Positions 9,874-19,567 of a stretch of 64,000 nucleotides of DNA are shown here, piece by piece. The translations under genes and the position numbers were made by a program. Numbering within the stretch: position 1 is the first letter of the stretch; every line of letters starts with the position of its first letter. This stretch comes from Methylocaldum sp. 14B (GTDB taxonomy: Bacteria; Pseudomonadota; Gammaproteobacteria; Methylococcales; Methylococcaceae): NCBI RefSeq assembly GCF_002005105.1, contig NZ_MSCV01000008.1:1-64000 (forward strand), given 5' to 3'. Below the pieces are notes generated by a model, which searched no databases, had not been told where the DNA came from, and saw only the letters and a list, made by a program, of their open reading frames with translations.

Positions 9874-10065
9874 ATGGCCGTACAGCAAAATCGTAAGACA
9901 CGTTCCAAGCGGGGTATGCGTCGTTCGCACGATGCTTTGAAAGCAAATGCGCTTTCCATCGAGCCTACCACGGGTGAAACGCATCTTCGGCATCACGTCA
10001 GCCCGGATGGGTATTATCGCGGGCGTAAGGTGATTGCGAGCAAAGAAGAATCTAGCGAAGAGTAG
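9874..10065 (+). CDS. rpmF: 50S ribosomal protein L32
   Basis: The 63-residue product starts [20 protein letters not shown], the invariant L32 N-terminus. It is of the cysteine-free type: the central [22 protein letters not shown] holds no zinc knuckle, so it should not depend on zinc. AGGAG lies just ahead of the ATG. It is co-oriented with yceD and plsX. Confidence 0.97.
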   Translation: MAVQQNRKTRSKRGMRRSHDALKANALSIEPTTGETHLRHHVSPDGYYRGRKVIASKEESSEE

Positions 10066-10088
10066 CTTTGATATTTGGATTGACTTCG

Positions 10089-10111
10089 GGAGCCGGAATC
10101 GATGCGGCTCC
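10089..10111 (+). terminator. Hairpin between rpmF and plsX, possible attenuator
   Basis: A 7-bp stem GGAGCCG / CGGCTCC with a 9-base loop is followed by TTATCGTTGTTTC. The T-run is weak, so partial termination or an mRNA-processing/stability element is as likely as a true terminator. Confidence 0.4.
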
Positions 10112-10160
10112 TTATCGTTGTTTCTGCTGAGTTTGCCGCTCGATTGACTAAACAAGAACT

Positions 10161-11189
10161 ATGATTAAGAAGCCGACCATCGCTTTGGATGCCATGGGCG
10201 GCGATCACGGTCCCGCCGTGATCGTTCCGGCGGCTCTGGACAGTGCCGAAAGCAATCCTCACTTAAATTTGATTCTTGTAGGTGATGAAGCCGTATTGCG
10301 CCATCATCTGGGATCAGCGTTAGCACGTCTCGGTGACCGAATTCGCATTCATCACGCGTCTGAAACGGTGGAAATGCATGAGTCCCCGGCGAAGGCTCTC
10401 CGCGGCAAGAAGGATTCATCCATGCGAGTTGCCGTTGACCTGGTCAAGGAAGGCGTTGCCGATGCTTGCGTCAGTGCCGGAAATACCGGTGCGTTGATGG
10501 CGATCGCGAAATTTGTTCTCAAGACGATACCTGGGATCGATCGTCCGGCCATTATCTCTGCTGTTCCCTCCATGGGAGGACATACCCATGTACTGGATCT
10601 CGGGGCGAATGTGGATTGTTCGGCCGAGCACCTCTATCAATTCGCCGTAATGGGCTACGAGCTCGTGCGCGCGGTCGAGGATAAAGATCATCCGCGGGTG
10701 GGGTTGCTGAATATCGGCGAAGAAGAAATCAAGGGCAACGAGCAGGTTAAGGAGGCCGCAAAACTATTGGCTGGTGCCCACATCAATTTTATCGGCTACG
10801 TCGAAGGGAACGATCTCTACTCGGGTAACGTGGATATCGTCGTCACCGACGGCTTTGTCGGCAACGTGGCGCTCAAAACCAGCGAGGGTCTCGCCAAAAT
10901 GATCAATCATTCAATCAAACAGGCGTTCGGCAGGAATTTTTTCACTAAACTGGCCGGTTTAGCGGCTATGCCGGTACTCCACTCCTTTAAAAAGCAATTC
11001 GATCATCGGCGCTACAATGGAGCTTCCCTCTTGGGGTTGCGCGGCATCGTAATCAAGAGTCATGGTAACGCCGACCGTTTGGCTTTCGCGAATGCCATCG
11101 GCATTGCGGTGAAGGAGATTGAAAAGGCTGTTCCGACTCGTATCGGCGAGCGCATAGCGGAGATTTTCGCTGAGAGGAAGACTGCGTGA
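10161..11189 (+). CDS. plsX: Phosphate acyltransferase PlsX
   Basis: PlsX converts acyl-ACP to acyl-phosphate for phospholipid synthesis. The 342-residue product has the N-terminal [11 protein letters not shown], the [11 protein letters not shown] loop near residue 107, DLGANVDC near 147, and [17 protein letters not shown] near 230, all family hallmarks. The TGA overlaps the fabH GTG by four bases (GTGA), so the two are translationally coupled. It opens the fatty-acid block of this locus. Confidence 0.96.
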   Translation: MIKKPTIALDAMGGDHGPAVIVPAALDSAESNPHLNLILVGDEAVLRHHLGSALARLGDRIRIHHASETVEMHESPAKALRGKKDSSMRVAVDLVKEGVADACVSAGNTGALMAIAKFVLKTIPGIDRPAIISAVPSMGGHTHVLDLGANVDCSAEHLYQFAVMGYELVRAVEDKDHPRVGLLNIGEEEIKGNEQVKEAAKLLAGAHINFIGYVEGNDLYSGNVDIVVTDGFVGNVALKTSEGLAKMINHSIKQAFGRNFFTKLAGLAAMPVLHSFKKQFDHRRYNGASLLGLRGIVIKSHGNADRLAFANAIGIAVKEIEKAVPTRIGERIAEIFAERKTA

Positions 11190-12151
11190 GACGGTACGCT
11201 CGGATTCTCGGAACCGGTGGCTATCTCCCCGAAACCATTCTCACCAACGAACAGATCGCTCAAACCGTCGATACATCGGATGCTTGGATCATCGAACGGA
11301 CCGGTATTCGCGAGCGCCGCATCGCAGGAAAACATGAAACAGCCTCCAGCATGGCGGAGCGCGCTGCGCGTCAGGCTCTGGAGTCGGCAGAAATCGAACC
11401 GGGAACGATCGATCTCATCATCGTTGCAACTTGTACGCCGGATCGAGTTTTTCCCAGTACCGCTTGCCTGTTGCAACAGAGGTTAAATATCCGGGATTGC
11501 GCTGCATTCGACGTTCAGGCAGCATGCTCCGGTTTTATCTACGCGCTCAGTATCGCTGACCAGTATGTCAGGGCAGGAGCCGCCCGTCGGGTTCTCGTCG
11601 TAGGCAGCGAGGTAACCTCGCGGATCGTCGACTGGTCGGATCGTGCAACCTGCATTCTTTTCGGCGACGGTGCCGGGGCTGTCGTGCTGGAAGCGGCGGA
11701 TGAGCCTGGAATCCTGAGCACACATATTCATTCCGATGGGCAATATCAGGATTTGCTGTACGTCCCCAACCCTAACGGTGCGGGGAGCGGTGAAGGCGAC
11801 GAGCGATTCTTGAAGATGCAGGGTAACGAGGTATTCAAGATCGCCGTCAATACTCTGGGACGCATCGTGGACGAGACCTTGGCCGCCAACAATCTGCAGA
11901 AATCGGATATCCACTGGTTAGTCCCCCATCAAGCCAATATACGCATCATCGCCGCTACGGCAAAAAAACTGCATATGCCTATGGACCGCGTGGTGATGAC
12001 CATCGAAAAACAAGGAAATACATCCGCAGCTTCCGTGCCGCTCGCTTTGAACGAAGCAATTCGCGACGGTCGAATTCAGCGAGGCCAGATGGTTTTGATG
12101 GAAGCTTTCGGTGGCGGTTTCGCTTGGGGCTCGGCCCTAATCCGGTACTAG
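11186..12151 (+). CDS. fabH: 3-oxoacyl-ACP synthase III (FabH)
   Basis: FabH starts type II fatty-acid synthesis by condensing acetyl-CoA with malonyl-ACP. The 321-residue protein shows [17 protein letters not shown] near residue 30, the catalytic Cys in VQAACSGF near 112, His in VPHQANIRI near 250, and Asn in [12 protein letters not shown] near 280. The start is GTG at 11186, overlapping the plsX stop. It ends eight bases before the fabD start. Confidence 0.97.
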   Translation: MRRYARILGTGGYLPETILTNEQIAQTVDTSDAWIIERTGIRERRIAGKHETASSMAERAARQALESAEIEPGTIDLIIVATCTPDRVFPSTACLLQQRLNIRDCAAFDVQAACSGFIYALSIADQYVRAGAARRVLVVGSEVTSRIVDWSDRATCILFGDGAGAVVLEAADEPGILSTHIHSDGQYQDLLYVPNPNGAGSGEGDERFLKMQGNEVFKIAVNTLGRIVDETLAANNLQKSDIHWLVPHQANIRIIAATAKKLHMPMDRVVMTIEKQGNTSAASVPLALNEAIRDGRIQRGQMVLMEAFGGGFAWGSALIRY

Positions 12152-12159
12152 GGGAGTTT

Positions 12160-13116
12160 ATGTCTACGAATCTCGTCGACGAAGGTTTGGCGTTTCTTTT
12201 CCCGGGGCAAGGCTCCCAGTCCGTTGGGATGTTGTCGAAGCTAGCCGAAGTCCATACCGAAGTTGCGTCGACCTTTCAGGCCGCTTCAGAAGTGCTTGGC
12301 TACGATCTCTGGGATTTAGTGCGGAACGGTCCCGAAGAAAGACTTAATCTGACGCAGTGTACCCAGCCGGCTATGCTGGCCGCCGATGTTGCTGCCTGGC
12401 GAGTTTGGTCCAAACGGACTTCGGTAAGACCGGGCTGGATGGCCGGCCATAGCTTGGGCGAATATGCGGCATTGGTGTGTTCCGGCGCTTTGATTTTCGA
12501 GGATGCGGTTCGGCTTGTGGCCGAGCGCGGACGATTGATGCAGGAAGCGGTGCCTCCCGAAACCGGGGCGATGGCAGCTATTTTGGGATTGAACGACACC
12601 CAGGTCGTTGAGGTTTGCAGCAGAGCATCGACCGAAACGGAGATTGTCAAACCGGCCAATTTCAACGCTCCTGGGCAAATCGTGATTGCCGGTCATAAGG
12701 TTGCCGTGGAGCGGGCAGTTGAACTAGGCAAAGCGGAGGGCGCCAAGCGGGCCGTTCTCTTGCCGGTCAGCGTGCCGTCCCATTGTCCGTTAATGAGAAG
12801 CGCCGCTGAGAAATTTAGGCAAATGCTGTCCGACATAGCGGTAAAAATCCCTCCGATTGGAGTGCTGCATAACGTCGACGTCGCCTCCCATTCGGCTCCC
12901 GACGTGATTCGGGCCGTCTTGGAAAAGCAACTGTACAGCCCGGTTCGTTGGACCGATTCCATTCTGTTCATGTCTCAGCAGGGCGTCAGCCGGTTTGTCG
13001 AATGTGGTCCCGGTCGAGTTCTGACCGGTTTGAACAAGCGAATCGTCCCGGCGTGCAGAACCGAAGCGGTTTTTGATCCGGATTCCTTAATTAGAGCGTT
13101 GGAGCTTGTTCAATGA
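12160..13116 (+). CDS. fabD: Malonyl CoA-ACP transacylase (FabD)
   Basis: FabD moves malonyl from CoA to ACP. The 318-residue product has FPGQGSQSVGM at residue 12, the nucleophile elbow GHSLGEYAAL with Ser near 92, and FNAPGQIVIAG near 170. The ATG at 12160 follows GGGGAG. An upstream TTG in frame (12124) would overlap fabH and is rejected. The TGA overlaps the fabG ATG (ATGA). Confidence 0.96.
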   Translation: MSTNLVDEGLAFLFPGQGSQSVGMLSKLAEVHTEVASTFQAASEVLGYDLWDLVRNGPEERLNLTQCTQPAMLAADVAAWRVWSKRTSVRPGWMAGHSLGEYAALVCSGALIFEDAVRLVAERGRLMQEAVPPETGAMAAILGLNDTQVVEVCSRASTETEIVKPANFNAPGQIVIAGHKVAVERAVELGKAEGAKRAVLLPVSVPSHCPLMRSAAEKFRQMLSDIAVKIPPIGVLHNVDVASHSAPDVIRAVLEKQLYSPVRWTDSILFMSQQGVSRFVECGPGRVLTGLNKRIVPACRTEAVFDPDSLIRALELVQ

Positions 13117-13850
13117 TGTCTAAAGTCGCTGTTGTAACCGGGGCCAGTCGCGGGATCGGGCGTGCTATAGCTCTGCGTCTGGCGAAGGATGGTCATACCG
13201 TCATAGGTACGGCGACCACCGAGTCGGGGGCCAACGCCATCTCGGCGGCTTTGGCCGAAGGCGGATTTCGCGGCAAGGGCATGGTACTGGACGTGGCCGA
13301 GGCCGATTCGGTTGAGCGATTCTTCAAATCTGTGAACGAAGAGTTCGGCGCCCCGCTCATTTTGGTCAATAACGCCGGAATAACGCGAGACAACCTGCTG
13401 ATGCGGATGAAAGACGAGGAATGGGATGACATCATCCGGACCAATTTGTCATCCGTTTACCGTATGTGTAAAGCCGGTTTGCGTGGAATGATGAAAGCCC
13501 GAGAGGGACGCATGATCAACATTACCTCCGTCGTCGGAGCGATGGGAAATGCAGGGCAAACCAATTATGCGGCCGCCAAGGCCGGTATCATCGGTTTTAC
13601 CAAATCGCTCGCGAGAGAAGTTGGGTCACGGAATATCACCGTCAACGCCGTGGCGCCGGGATTCATCGATACCGACATGACGCGCGCGCTGCCTGGGGAA
13701 AGCCGTAAAGCGTTGCTGGATAACATCCCCTTGGCGCGATTAGGATCTGCGGATGAGGTGGCAGGCTTGGTGGCCTTTCTATGTTCGGATGACGCTGCTT
13801 ACATCACGGGCGAAACCATACATGTCAACGGCGGCATGCACATGGCATGA
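13113..13850 (+). CDS. fabG: 3-oxoacyl-ACP reductase (FabG)
   Basis: This NADPH-dependent SDR reductase of fatty-acid elongation has 245 residues. Visible are the cofactor loop TGASRGIGRA, NNAGITRDNLLMRM, catalytic Ser in NITSVVGAMG, and the Tyr/Lys pair in TNYAAAKAG near 152-156. Two adjacent ATG codons (13113, 13116) could start it, and the first overlaps the fabD stop. A gap of about 150 bases with its own promoter-like sequence separates it from acpP. Confidence 0.96.
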   Translation: MMSKVAVVTGASRGIGRAIALRLAKDGHTVIGTATTESGANAISAALAEGGFRGKGMVLDVAEADSVERFFKSVNEEFGAPLILVNNAGITRDNLLMRMKDEEWDDIIRTNLSSVYRMCKAGLRGMMKAREGRMINITSVVGAMGNAGQTNYAAAKAGIIGFTKSLAREVGSRNITVNAVAPGFIDTDMTRALPGESRKALLDNIPLARLGSADEVAGLVAFLCSDDAAYITGETIHVNGGMHMA

Positions 13851-13923
13851 TCTCATGCATTTCCGGGACGCGTGCTTTCGCTAATGAATTGAGCGACCGA
13901 CGTTTTCTTTTTAGAGAAAAGTC

Positions 13924-13951
13924 TTGTATTCACCCGGTTTCAAATTAAAAT
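13924..13951 (+). promoter_or_regulatory. Candidate sigma-70 promoter of acpP
   Basis: TTGTAT (13924-13929), a 16-base spacer and TAAAAT (13946-13951) lie about 46 bases ahead of the acpP ATG. A separate promoter would fit the high demand for ACP relative to the enzymes. The position is inferred by eye only. Confidence 0.45.
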
Positions 13952-13997
13952 TTCCCGACTCACTAAAACCAGAGAAAACAGCTGAGGATATAAAACG

Positions 13998-14228
13998 ATG
14001 AGTGATGTAGCAGAGCGTGTTAAGAAGATCGTGGCTGAGCAATTGGGCGTGAAAGAAGAAGTCTCCAATGAAGCTTCTTTCGTCGACGACCTCGGCGCCG
14101 ATTCCTTGGACACGGTCGAACTGGTGATGGCCCTGGAAGAAGAATTTGAGTGTGAGATTCCCGACGAAGACGCGGAGAAGATCACCACTGTCCAGCAAGC
14201 GATAGACTACATCGAAAGCCACATCTGA
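13998..14228 (+). CDS. acpP: Acyl carrier protein
   Basis: This 76-residue, strongly acidic protein carries the phosphopantetheine attachment motif [10 protein letters not shown], with Ser near residue 37. The rest matches the E. coli AcpP pattern ([14 protein letters not shown] at the front, [13 protein letters not shown] at the end). Its position between fabG and fabF is standard. Confidence 0.98.
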   Translation: MSDVAERVKKIVAEQLGVKEEVSNEASFVDDLGADSLDTVELVMALEEEFECEIPDEDAEKITTVQQAIDYIESHI

Positions 14229-14231
14229 TTT

Positions 14232-14276
14232 GATCCTGCCGCCCCGCAAGGTTTTCGGCTTGGCGGGGCAGGATTG
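14232..14276 (+). terminator. Hairpin downstream of acpP
   Basis: ATCCTGCCGCCCCGC and GGCGGGGCAGGAT form a long GC-rich stem around a short loop. Only a weak T-tract (TTGTCTTTG) follows. It may partly terminate acpP transcription or stabilise its 3' end while letting some readthrough reach fabF. Confidence 0.5.
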
Positions 14277-14311
14277 TCTTTGTCAATTTACACCCCGCTA
14301 AGGAATAAAGA

Positions 14312-15553
14312 TTGAGTAGAAGGCGCGTGGTCGTTACCGGATTGGGCGCAGTATCGCCGGTCGGGTTAACGGTGACTGATTCCTGGGGAAACGTGCTTGA
14401 CGGCAAAAGCGGCATCGCGCCCATCGAGCATTTCGACGTTTCCGATTTCTCGACCCGCTTTGGCGGGAGTGTCAGGGGATTCGATATCACCCGATATATT
14501 TCCGAAAAAGAAGCCAAAAAAATGGATGTTTTCATCCATTACGGGCTTGCGGCAGGCTGCGATGCGTTCGAAGACTCTGGACTGGACGTAGCCGAAGAAA
14601 ATTCTGAACGTATCGGCGTGGCCATCGGTTCCGGCATCGGCGGTATCACGGGAATCGAGAGCGGACATAGCGCCTTTTTGAGAGGCGGACCGCGGAAAAT
14701 TTCACCGTTCTTTGTGCCCAGCAACATCATCAACATGATATCGGGCAATGTATCCATCAAGTACGGATTGAAAGGCCCCAACTTCGCTATCGTTACCGCA
14801 TGTACGACAGGCACTCATAATATCGGTGAGGCCGCCCGCGTGATTCAATACGGCGATGCTGATGTCATGATTGCCGGCGGTGCCGAAATGGCGACTTCGC
14901 CGACTTCCTTGGGAGGATTTGCGTCAGCACGGGCCTTGTCCCGCCGCAATGACGATCCGGTGCACGCCAGTCGTCCTTGGGACAAAGACCGGGATGGCTT
15001 CGTATTGAGCGACGGTGCGGGGGTCTTGGTGTTGGAGGAATTGGAACACGCCAAGCGGCGTGGTGCCAGGATTTATGCCGAACTGATCGGTTACGGCATG
15101 AGCGCCGATGCCTATCACATGACTCAGCCGCCGGAAGGTGGCGAGGGGGCGGCACGTTGCATGCGAAACGCGCTGAGGGACGCCGGCATCAACGCCGATC
15201 AAGTCGATTACATCAATGCTCATGGAACATCGACGCTAGCCGGGGATATCGCGGAAACCAGAGCGATCAAGACCGTGCTTGGAAATCATGCCTACAGTAC
15301 TCCGATCAGCTCGACGAAATCCATGACCGGCCATATGCTGGGTGCTGCCGGTGGCATCGAGGCGATATTCTCGGTACTGGCGCTCAGAGATCAAGTCATT
15401 CCTCCAACCATCAATCTAGACAATCCGGACCCGGAATGCGATCTCGATTATGTTCCCCACACCGCGCGTGAGGCAAGGTTGGACATCGTCATGTCCAACT
15501 CTTTCGGCTTCGGTGGAACGAACGGCACTTTGATTTTCAAGAAGTACAACTAA
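14312..15553 (+). CDS. fabF: 3-oxoacyl-ACP synthase II (FabF)
   Basis: FabF elongates acyl chains and governs temperature-dependent unsaturated-fat content. The 413-residue product begins [17 protein letters not shown] and has the catalytic triad Cys in [12 protein letters not shown] near 164, His in [11 protein letters not shown] near 304, and His in [13 protein letters not shown] near 341. No ATG is available in the right place: the start is TTG at 14312 behind AAGGAAT. A terminator about 60 bases downstream closes this unit. Confidence 0.96.
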   Translation: MSRRRVVVTGLGAVSPVGLTVTDSWGNVLDGKSGIAPIEHFDVSDFSTRFGGSVRGFDITRYISEKEAKKMDVFIHYGLAAGCDAFEDSGLDVAEENSERIGVAIGSGIGGITGIESGHSAFLRGGPRKISPFFVPSNIINMISGNVSIKYGLKGPNFAIVTACTTGTHNIGEAARVIQYGDADVMIAGGAEMATSPTSLGGFASARALSRRNDDPVHASRPWDKDRDGFVLSDGAGVLVLEELEHAKRRGARIYAELIGYGMSADAYHMTQPPEGGEGAARCMRNALRDAGINADQVDYINAHGTSTLAGDIAETRAIKTVLGNHAYSTPISSTKSMTGHMLGAAGGIEAIFSVLALRDQVIPPTINLDNPDPECDLDYVPHTAREARLDIVMSNSFGFGGTNGTLIFKKYN

Positions 15554-15611
15554 TTTCCGTTTGATAGCTCCAACTCTTCGTCAATAAAGGCTTAGAGTTG
15601 GACGTTCATAT

Positions 15612-15635
15612 AGGCACGCATCAGCGTGCTTTTTG
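15612..15635 (+). terminator. Rho-independent terminator after fabF
   Basis: GCACGC-ATCA-GCGTGC is followed directly by TTTTTG, a compact hairpin with a T-run. It separates the fab operon from the pabC operon. A second, longer inverted repeat (CCAACTCT / AGAGTTGG, 15570-15601) lies just before it. Confidence 0.75.
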
Positions 15636-15697
15636 TTATCTTAAGACCAGGTTTTTTTGGGTTGGCCGATTAAGATGATGATGTGGGTTCGGCGTGT

Positions 15698-16573
15698 ATG
15701 ACGGCTCTAGTGAACGGCCAACCGACACGTTGTGTGGATTTGGCAGACCGTGGCTTCCAATACGGAGACGGGACATTCACCACGATTGCCGTCCGTCAAG
15801 GAGTCCCTTTGTTTTGGGCTTTGCACCTGGCTCGTCTGGAGCGCGACTGCCAAAGACTTCTCATTTCTTTTCCCGGGAGCGAATGTTTAGAGCCCGATGT
15901 ACGGACACTCTGCATGACGCAGCTGGAAGGGGTGTTGAAGATACAAATCAGCCGAGGTATCGGAGGCCGCGGTTACCGACTGCCGCAACCGCAGCGGGTG
16001 ACTCGGGTCCTGAGCATGCACCCCCTGCCCGAATATCCGCCCGAATTATGGAAAGTCGGTGTCGAGATACGGGTTTGCGGGAGCCGGTTGGGTATCAACC
16101 CCCGGCTGGCCGGCATCAAACACATGAATCGTCTGGAACAAATCCTTGCTCGTGCGGAGTGGGCTGCCGACGAGATTCGGGAAGGCATCATGCTGGATGC
16201 CGAGGGCTATGTCACCGAAGGCACGATGAGCAATGTTTTTCTGGTTAAGGACGGCACTCTGCACACGCCGAAAATCGACCGCTGCGGCGTCGCCGGGGTC
16301 ATGCGTGGCATAACGATCGCGACGGCTCAGGAGAACGGGGTCGACTTCGTAGAGTCACGGGTTACGCTTGAGGAACTTTACGCTGCCGACGAGGTATTTT
16401 TAACAAACTGCGTAATTGGACTATGGCCCGTTCGCCGATGCGAGCATCGAACATATGGTATTGGGCCGATTACAGAAGAGATTGATCGATGGCTAAGGAC
16501 GAAGGCGGAAAGCGAGTTGGCCGCAGCGTGCAACGGGCGATCGGGATTATCGTCATCGCTGCCAGTTTCCTGA
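15698..16573 (+). CDS. pabC: Aminodeoxychorismate lyase (PabC)
   Basis: PabC releases p-aminobenzoate and pyruvate from aminodeoxychorismate for folate synthesis. It is a fold-type IV PLP enzyme. The 291-residue protein has DRGFQYGDGTFTTI near residue 18, the PLP-lysine region GIKHMNRLEQILAR near 140, and EGTMSNVFLV near 178. The ATG at 15698 is preferred over the GTG at 15683. Its last 28 codons overlap the annotated mltG start by 85 bases, so one of the two boundaries may be shorter in reality. Confidence 0.92.
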   Translation: MTALVNGQPTRCVDLADRGFQYGDGTFTTIAVRQGVPLFWALHLARLERDCQRLLISFPGSECLEPDVRTLCMTQLEGVLKIQISRGIGGRGYRLPQPQRVTRVLSMHPLPEYPPELWKVGVEIRVCGSRLGINPRLAGIKHMNRLEQILARAEWAADEIREGIMLDAEGYVTEGTMSNVFLVKDGTLHTPKIDRCGVAGVMRGITIATAQENGVDFVESRVTLEELYAADEVFLTNCVIGLWPVRRCEHRTYGIGPITEEIDRWLRTKAESELAAACNGRSGLSSSLPVS

Positions 16574-17526
16574 TCGGATGGTTGTGGATGGACTATCGAG
16601 CAGCGCTGGATAGGCCGCTAGGACTCGAGAGTCCAGCTTATTTCGAGATTGCTAAGGGCGACAGCCTGGCCCGCATAACAGCCAGACTTAAAGAGCAGGG
16701 AATTGTATCTAGCCCGGTATGGTTCAGATTTCGGGCCTATCTGGACGGTTCGGCCAGACATTTGAAGTATGGCGAGTACGAAATCCCGCCGGGGACGACG
16801 CTTCGGGAGCTACTGGCGCTGTTCGTCTCGGGCAAGGTCCGCCAGTACCCGATTACGCTTGTGGAAGGCTGGACATTCCGGCAAATTTTGAGCGCATTGG
16901 ATCAAAGTCCCCCCCTAAAGAAACGTGCAACGGGTAAATCTCCCCAAGAGATCATGCAAATCATCGGGGCGCCCGATGAGCATCCGGAGGGACGTTTCTA
17001 TCCGGACACTTATTTCGTGACCAAGGGCACCTCGGATATCGAGGTTCTCAAGCGGGCTTATCGAAAAATGCAGGGAGTACTGAACGAAGAATGGGCCAAT
17101 CGTGCCGAAGGGACTACCTATGGTACGCCCTACGAATCATTGATCGTGGCTTCGATTGTGGAGAAGGAAACGGCCCGTTCGGATGAGCGTCCTCTTATTG
17201 CCGGCGTATTCACTCGACGTCTGGCCAAAGGTATGTTGCTGCAAACGGATCCGACGATCATTTATGGTCTGGGTGACAGCTTCACTGGAAATATCCGGAA
17301 GGAAGACTTGCTGAAAGATACGCCTTACAACACCTATGTTCGTTCGGGATTGCCGCCGACCCCCATCGCCAATCCGGGGCGCGATTCGATCCGCGCGGCC
17401 TTGCATCCCGCTGCGGGGGAGAGTTTGTATTTCGTCGCCCGCGGAGACGGCACTCACGTTTTTTCCGATAGTCTGGAAGAACATCGGCGCGCGGTCGAAC
17501 AATTCCAAATGCGGCGACATGACTAG
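16489..17526 (+). CDS. mltG: Endolytic murein transglycosylase MltG (YceG)
   Basis: MltG is an inner-membrane lytic transglycosylase that terminates nascent glycan strands. After a basic N-terminus, a single membrane helix (AIGIIVIAASFLIGWLW) is seen at residues 17-33. A LysM-like segment (YFEIAKGDSLARITARL) follows, then the YceG domain with the catalytic Glu in IVASIVEKETARSDERPLIAGVF near 220 and LQTDPTIIYGLG near 248. A GTG near residue 15 is an alternative start that would shorten the overlap with pabC. It overlaps tmk by eight bases. Confidence 0.94.
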   Translation: MAKDEGGKRVGRSVQRAIGIIVIAASFLIGWLWMDYRAALDRPLGLESPAYFEIAKGDSLARITARLKEQGIVSSPVWFRFRAYLDGSARHLKYGEYEIPPGTTLRELLALFVSGKVRQYPITLVEGWTFRQILSALDQSPPLKKRATGKSPQEIMQIIGAPDEHPEGRFYPDTYFVTKGTSDIEVLKRAYRKMQGVLNEEWANRAEGTTYGTPYESLIVASIVEKETARSDERPLIAGVFTRRLAKGMLLQTDPTIIYGLGDSFTGNIRKEDLLKDTPYNTYVRSGLPPTPIANPGRDSIRAALHPAAGESLYFVARGDGTHVFSDSLEEHRRAVEQFQMRRHD

Positions 17527-18139
17527 AGGAAAATTCATCACCCTCGAAGGCGGGGAGGGCGTAGGCAAAACCACCAATCTGGAGTTCATCCGAGATTATC
17601 TGCAAAGGCGTGGAATTAGATTTCTCGTGACCCGCGAACCTGGCGGCACCCCTATAGGTGAAGCCATCCGCCGGCTGGTGATCGATTCTCAAGGGATGTC
17701 GGCTCGGACTGAACTCTTGCTGATGTTCGCCGCCCGCGCCCAGCACATCGAAGAAGTCATCGAGCCCGCTTTGGCCAAAGGCATCTGGATCGTTTGCGAT
17801 CGGTTCACCGATGCTAGTTATGCGTACCAGGGCGGTGGGCGCGGCATCGATAACGCGGTCATTCGATTTCTTCAAGAATGGTTGCAGAAAGGGCTGGAAC
17901 CCGATCTCACCCTTTTGTTCGACGCTCCCGTGGAAGTCGGCCTCCAACGGGCTAAAGGCAGAGGCCAACTGGACCGTTTCGAAACCGAACTGCCGGCTTT
18001 CTTTTCCCGGGTCAGGGAAACGTATTGCGATTTGGCCAGACAATGGCCTCACCGCATCAAGCTACTCGACGCGACTCAGCCGCTCGAGGGCGTGCAGGCG
18101 GAAATCGCAAGGCATTTGGATTCTTTGCGTCAGACCTGA
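17519..18139 (+). CDS. tmk: Thymidylate kinase
   Basis: Tmk phosphorylates dTMP to dTDP. The 206-residue product has P-loop EGGEGVGKTT near residue 10, TREPGGTPIGE near 41, the DRF motif (VCDRFTDASYAYQGGGRG) near 95, and the LID-region segment AKGRGQLDRFE near 150. The ATG at 17519 lies inside the end of mltG. The stop shares a base with holB (TGATG). The pabC-mltG-tmk-holB-pilZ order is the common gammaproteobacterial one. Confidence 0.96.
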   Translation: MTRGKFITLEGGEGVGKTTNLEFIRDYLQRRGIRFLVTREPGGTPIGEAIRRLVIDSQGMSARTELLLMFAARAQHIEEVIEPALAKGIWIVCDRFTDASYAYQGGGRGIDNAVIRFLQEWLQKGLEPDLTLLFDAPVEVGLQRAKGRGQLDRFETELPAFFSRVRETYCDLARQWPHRIKLLDATQPLEGVQAEIARHLDSLRQT

Positions 18140-19152
18140 TGGGAACGGCGTCCAGCGGCATTCTCTATCCTTGGCTCGATGAGCCATGGCAAAAGCTGAA
18201 CGCTTATCTGGCTTCTCAGAGGCTGCCACAGGCTCTCTTGATTCACGGTGTTGACGGGATCGGGAAAACGTATCTGGCCGAGACTTTCGCCCAAAAGCTG
18301 CTTTGCAAGCACCCGGAAATCTTTGCCTGCGGCGATTGTGCCGGGTGCCGGTTGTTTCTAGCCGGAACCCACCCGGACTTCCTGAGGATAGAGCCTGCAG
18401 AGCGGGGAAAGCCTATCGCTGTGGACACGGTTCGGCACTTGATCGCGAACCTTTCGCTCAAGCCGCAGTACGGCGGCTACCGCATAGTCGTGTTTTGCGC
18501 GGCGCATCAATTGAACATCAGTGCAGCCAATGCCCTCCTGAAAACCTTGGAGGAACCGGGTGAAAATACGGTAATGCTATTGCTGACCGATATGCCTTCC
18601 GCCCTGCCGGCGACTATTTTCAGTCGTTGTCAGCGTTTGCCGATCGCGCTTCCGGACGATGCGGTCGCCGCTCGATGGCTGGAGGAGCAAGGAACCGGCG
18701 AAGCTACAGCCGTGTTGCTGGCCACTGCGAGGCATGCTCCATTAAAGGCGTTGGCGTTGGCCGAGTCAGACGTCGTGGAGCGCCGGAGGACGGCGTTTTC
18801 GGAGTACGTCGACGTGGCTTTGCGACGTCAAGAGCCAATAACTCTCGCGGAACGGTGGTCGACCTTGGCTTATGAGGATTTGGTCGACTGGATGGTTTCA
18901 TGGACTATCGACTTAATCCGTCTCCGCAGCGTGCCGGACTCTCCGCGTTTGGATAACCCGGATTTGCGTCAGGGCTTGCAGGCCTTGGTCCGTCGACTAC
19001 ACTTGAAGAGCTTGTTCGGATTCCTCGACTTATTGCTGCAAGCAAAACGCGCGCTGAACGGTCAAGTCAACCGCCAGTTGCTTTTGGAGGAGCTTTTGAT
19101 TCATTGGGCGCAACTCGGACAGTCGCCGCAAGCGGACTGGTATCTATCATGA
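18139..19152 (+). CDS. holB: DNA polymerase III subunit delta'
   Basis: Delta' is the rigid stator of the clamp-loading complex. This 337-residue protein has GVDGIGKTYLAE near residue 35 and the zinc module CGDCAGCRLFLAGTHPD with its cysteines near 58-67. The clamp-loader motif NALLKTLEEPGENT (near 137) and the SRC-type TIFSRCQRLPI near 158 follow. The start overlaps the tmk stop and its own stop overlaps the pilZ ATG (ATGA). Confidence 0.94.
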   Translation: MGTASSGILYPWLDEPWQKLNAYLASQRLPQALLIHGVDGIGKTYLAETFAQKLLCKHPEIFACGDCAGCRLFLAGTHPDFLRIEPAERGKPIAVDTVRHLIANLSLKPQYGGYRIVVFCAAHQLNISAANALLKTLEEPGENTVMLLLTDMPSALPATIFSRCQRLPIALPDDAVAARWLEEQGTGEATAVLLATARHAPLKALALAESDVVERRRTAFSEYVDVALRRQEPITLAERWSTLAYEDLVDWMVSWTIDLIRLRSVPDSPRLDNPDLRQGLQALVRRLHLKSLFGFLDLLLQAKRALNGQVNRQLLLEELLIHWAQLGQSPQADWYLS

Positions 19153-19505
19153 GTGCAAGCGAAAACAAGGTACGCCAAGGCATTCTGTCTCTAACGATTC
19201 GGGATAAAAATGTTCTGTACTCCGCCTATATGCCGTTCGTCAAGAACGGTGGGCTGTTCATTCCGACGAACCGCAGCTACAGTCTGGGCGAAGAAGTATT
19301 CATGTTGCTGAATCTTATGGATGAACCCGAACGGATTCCGGTAGCCGGAAAGATTATCTGGATTACCCCTAACGGTGCGGAGGGTTCTCGCGCCGCGGGT
19401 ATCGGCGTGCAATTCAGCGACGAGGACGGCGGGGCTACACGTGCCCGAATCGAAAACTACCTGGCCGGCAGCCTCGAGTCGCAGCGGCCGACACATACGA
19501 TGTAA
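19149..19505 (+). CDS. Type IV pilus-type PilZ domain protein
   Basis: The 118-residue protein matches the short PilZ proteins found after holB in many gammaproteobacteria (GILSLTIRDKNVLYSAYMPF, GGLFIPTNRSYSLGEEVFMLL, GVQFSDEDGG). The RxxxR and D/NxSxxG residues that bind cyclic di-GMP in canonical PilZ domains are not visible. It therefore probably belongs to the non-binding PilZ type required for type IV pilus assembly. It is the last gene of the operon and faces the OmpA-family gene. Confidence 0.88.
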   Translation: MSASENKVRQGILSLTIRDKNVLYSAYMPFVKNGGLFIPTNRSYSLGEEVFMLLNLMDEPERIPVAGKIIWITPNGAEGSRAAGIGVQFSDEDGGATRARIENYLAGSLESQRPTHTM

Positions 19506-19567
19506 CTGCTGACGAACGACGGTTATATGACGCCCGGCTTCACTTTGAGTTCGGACTTCGGTTGATA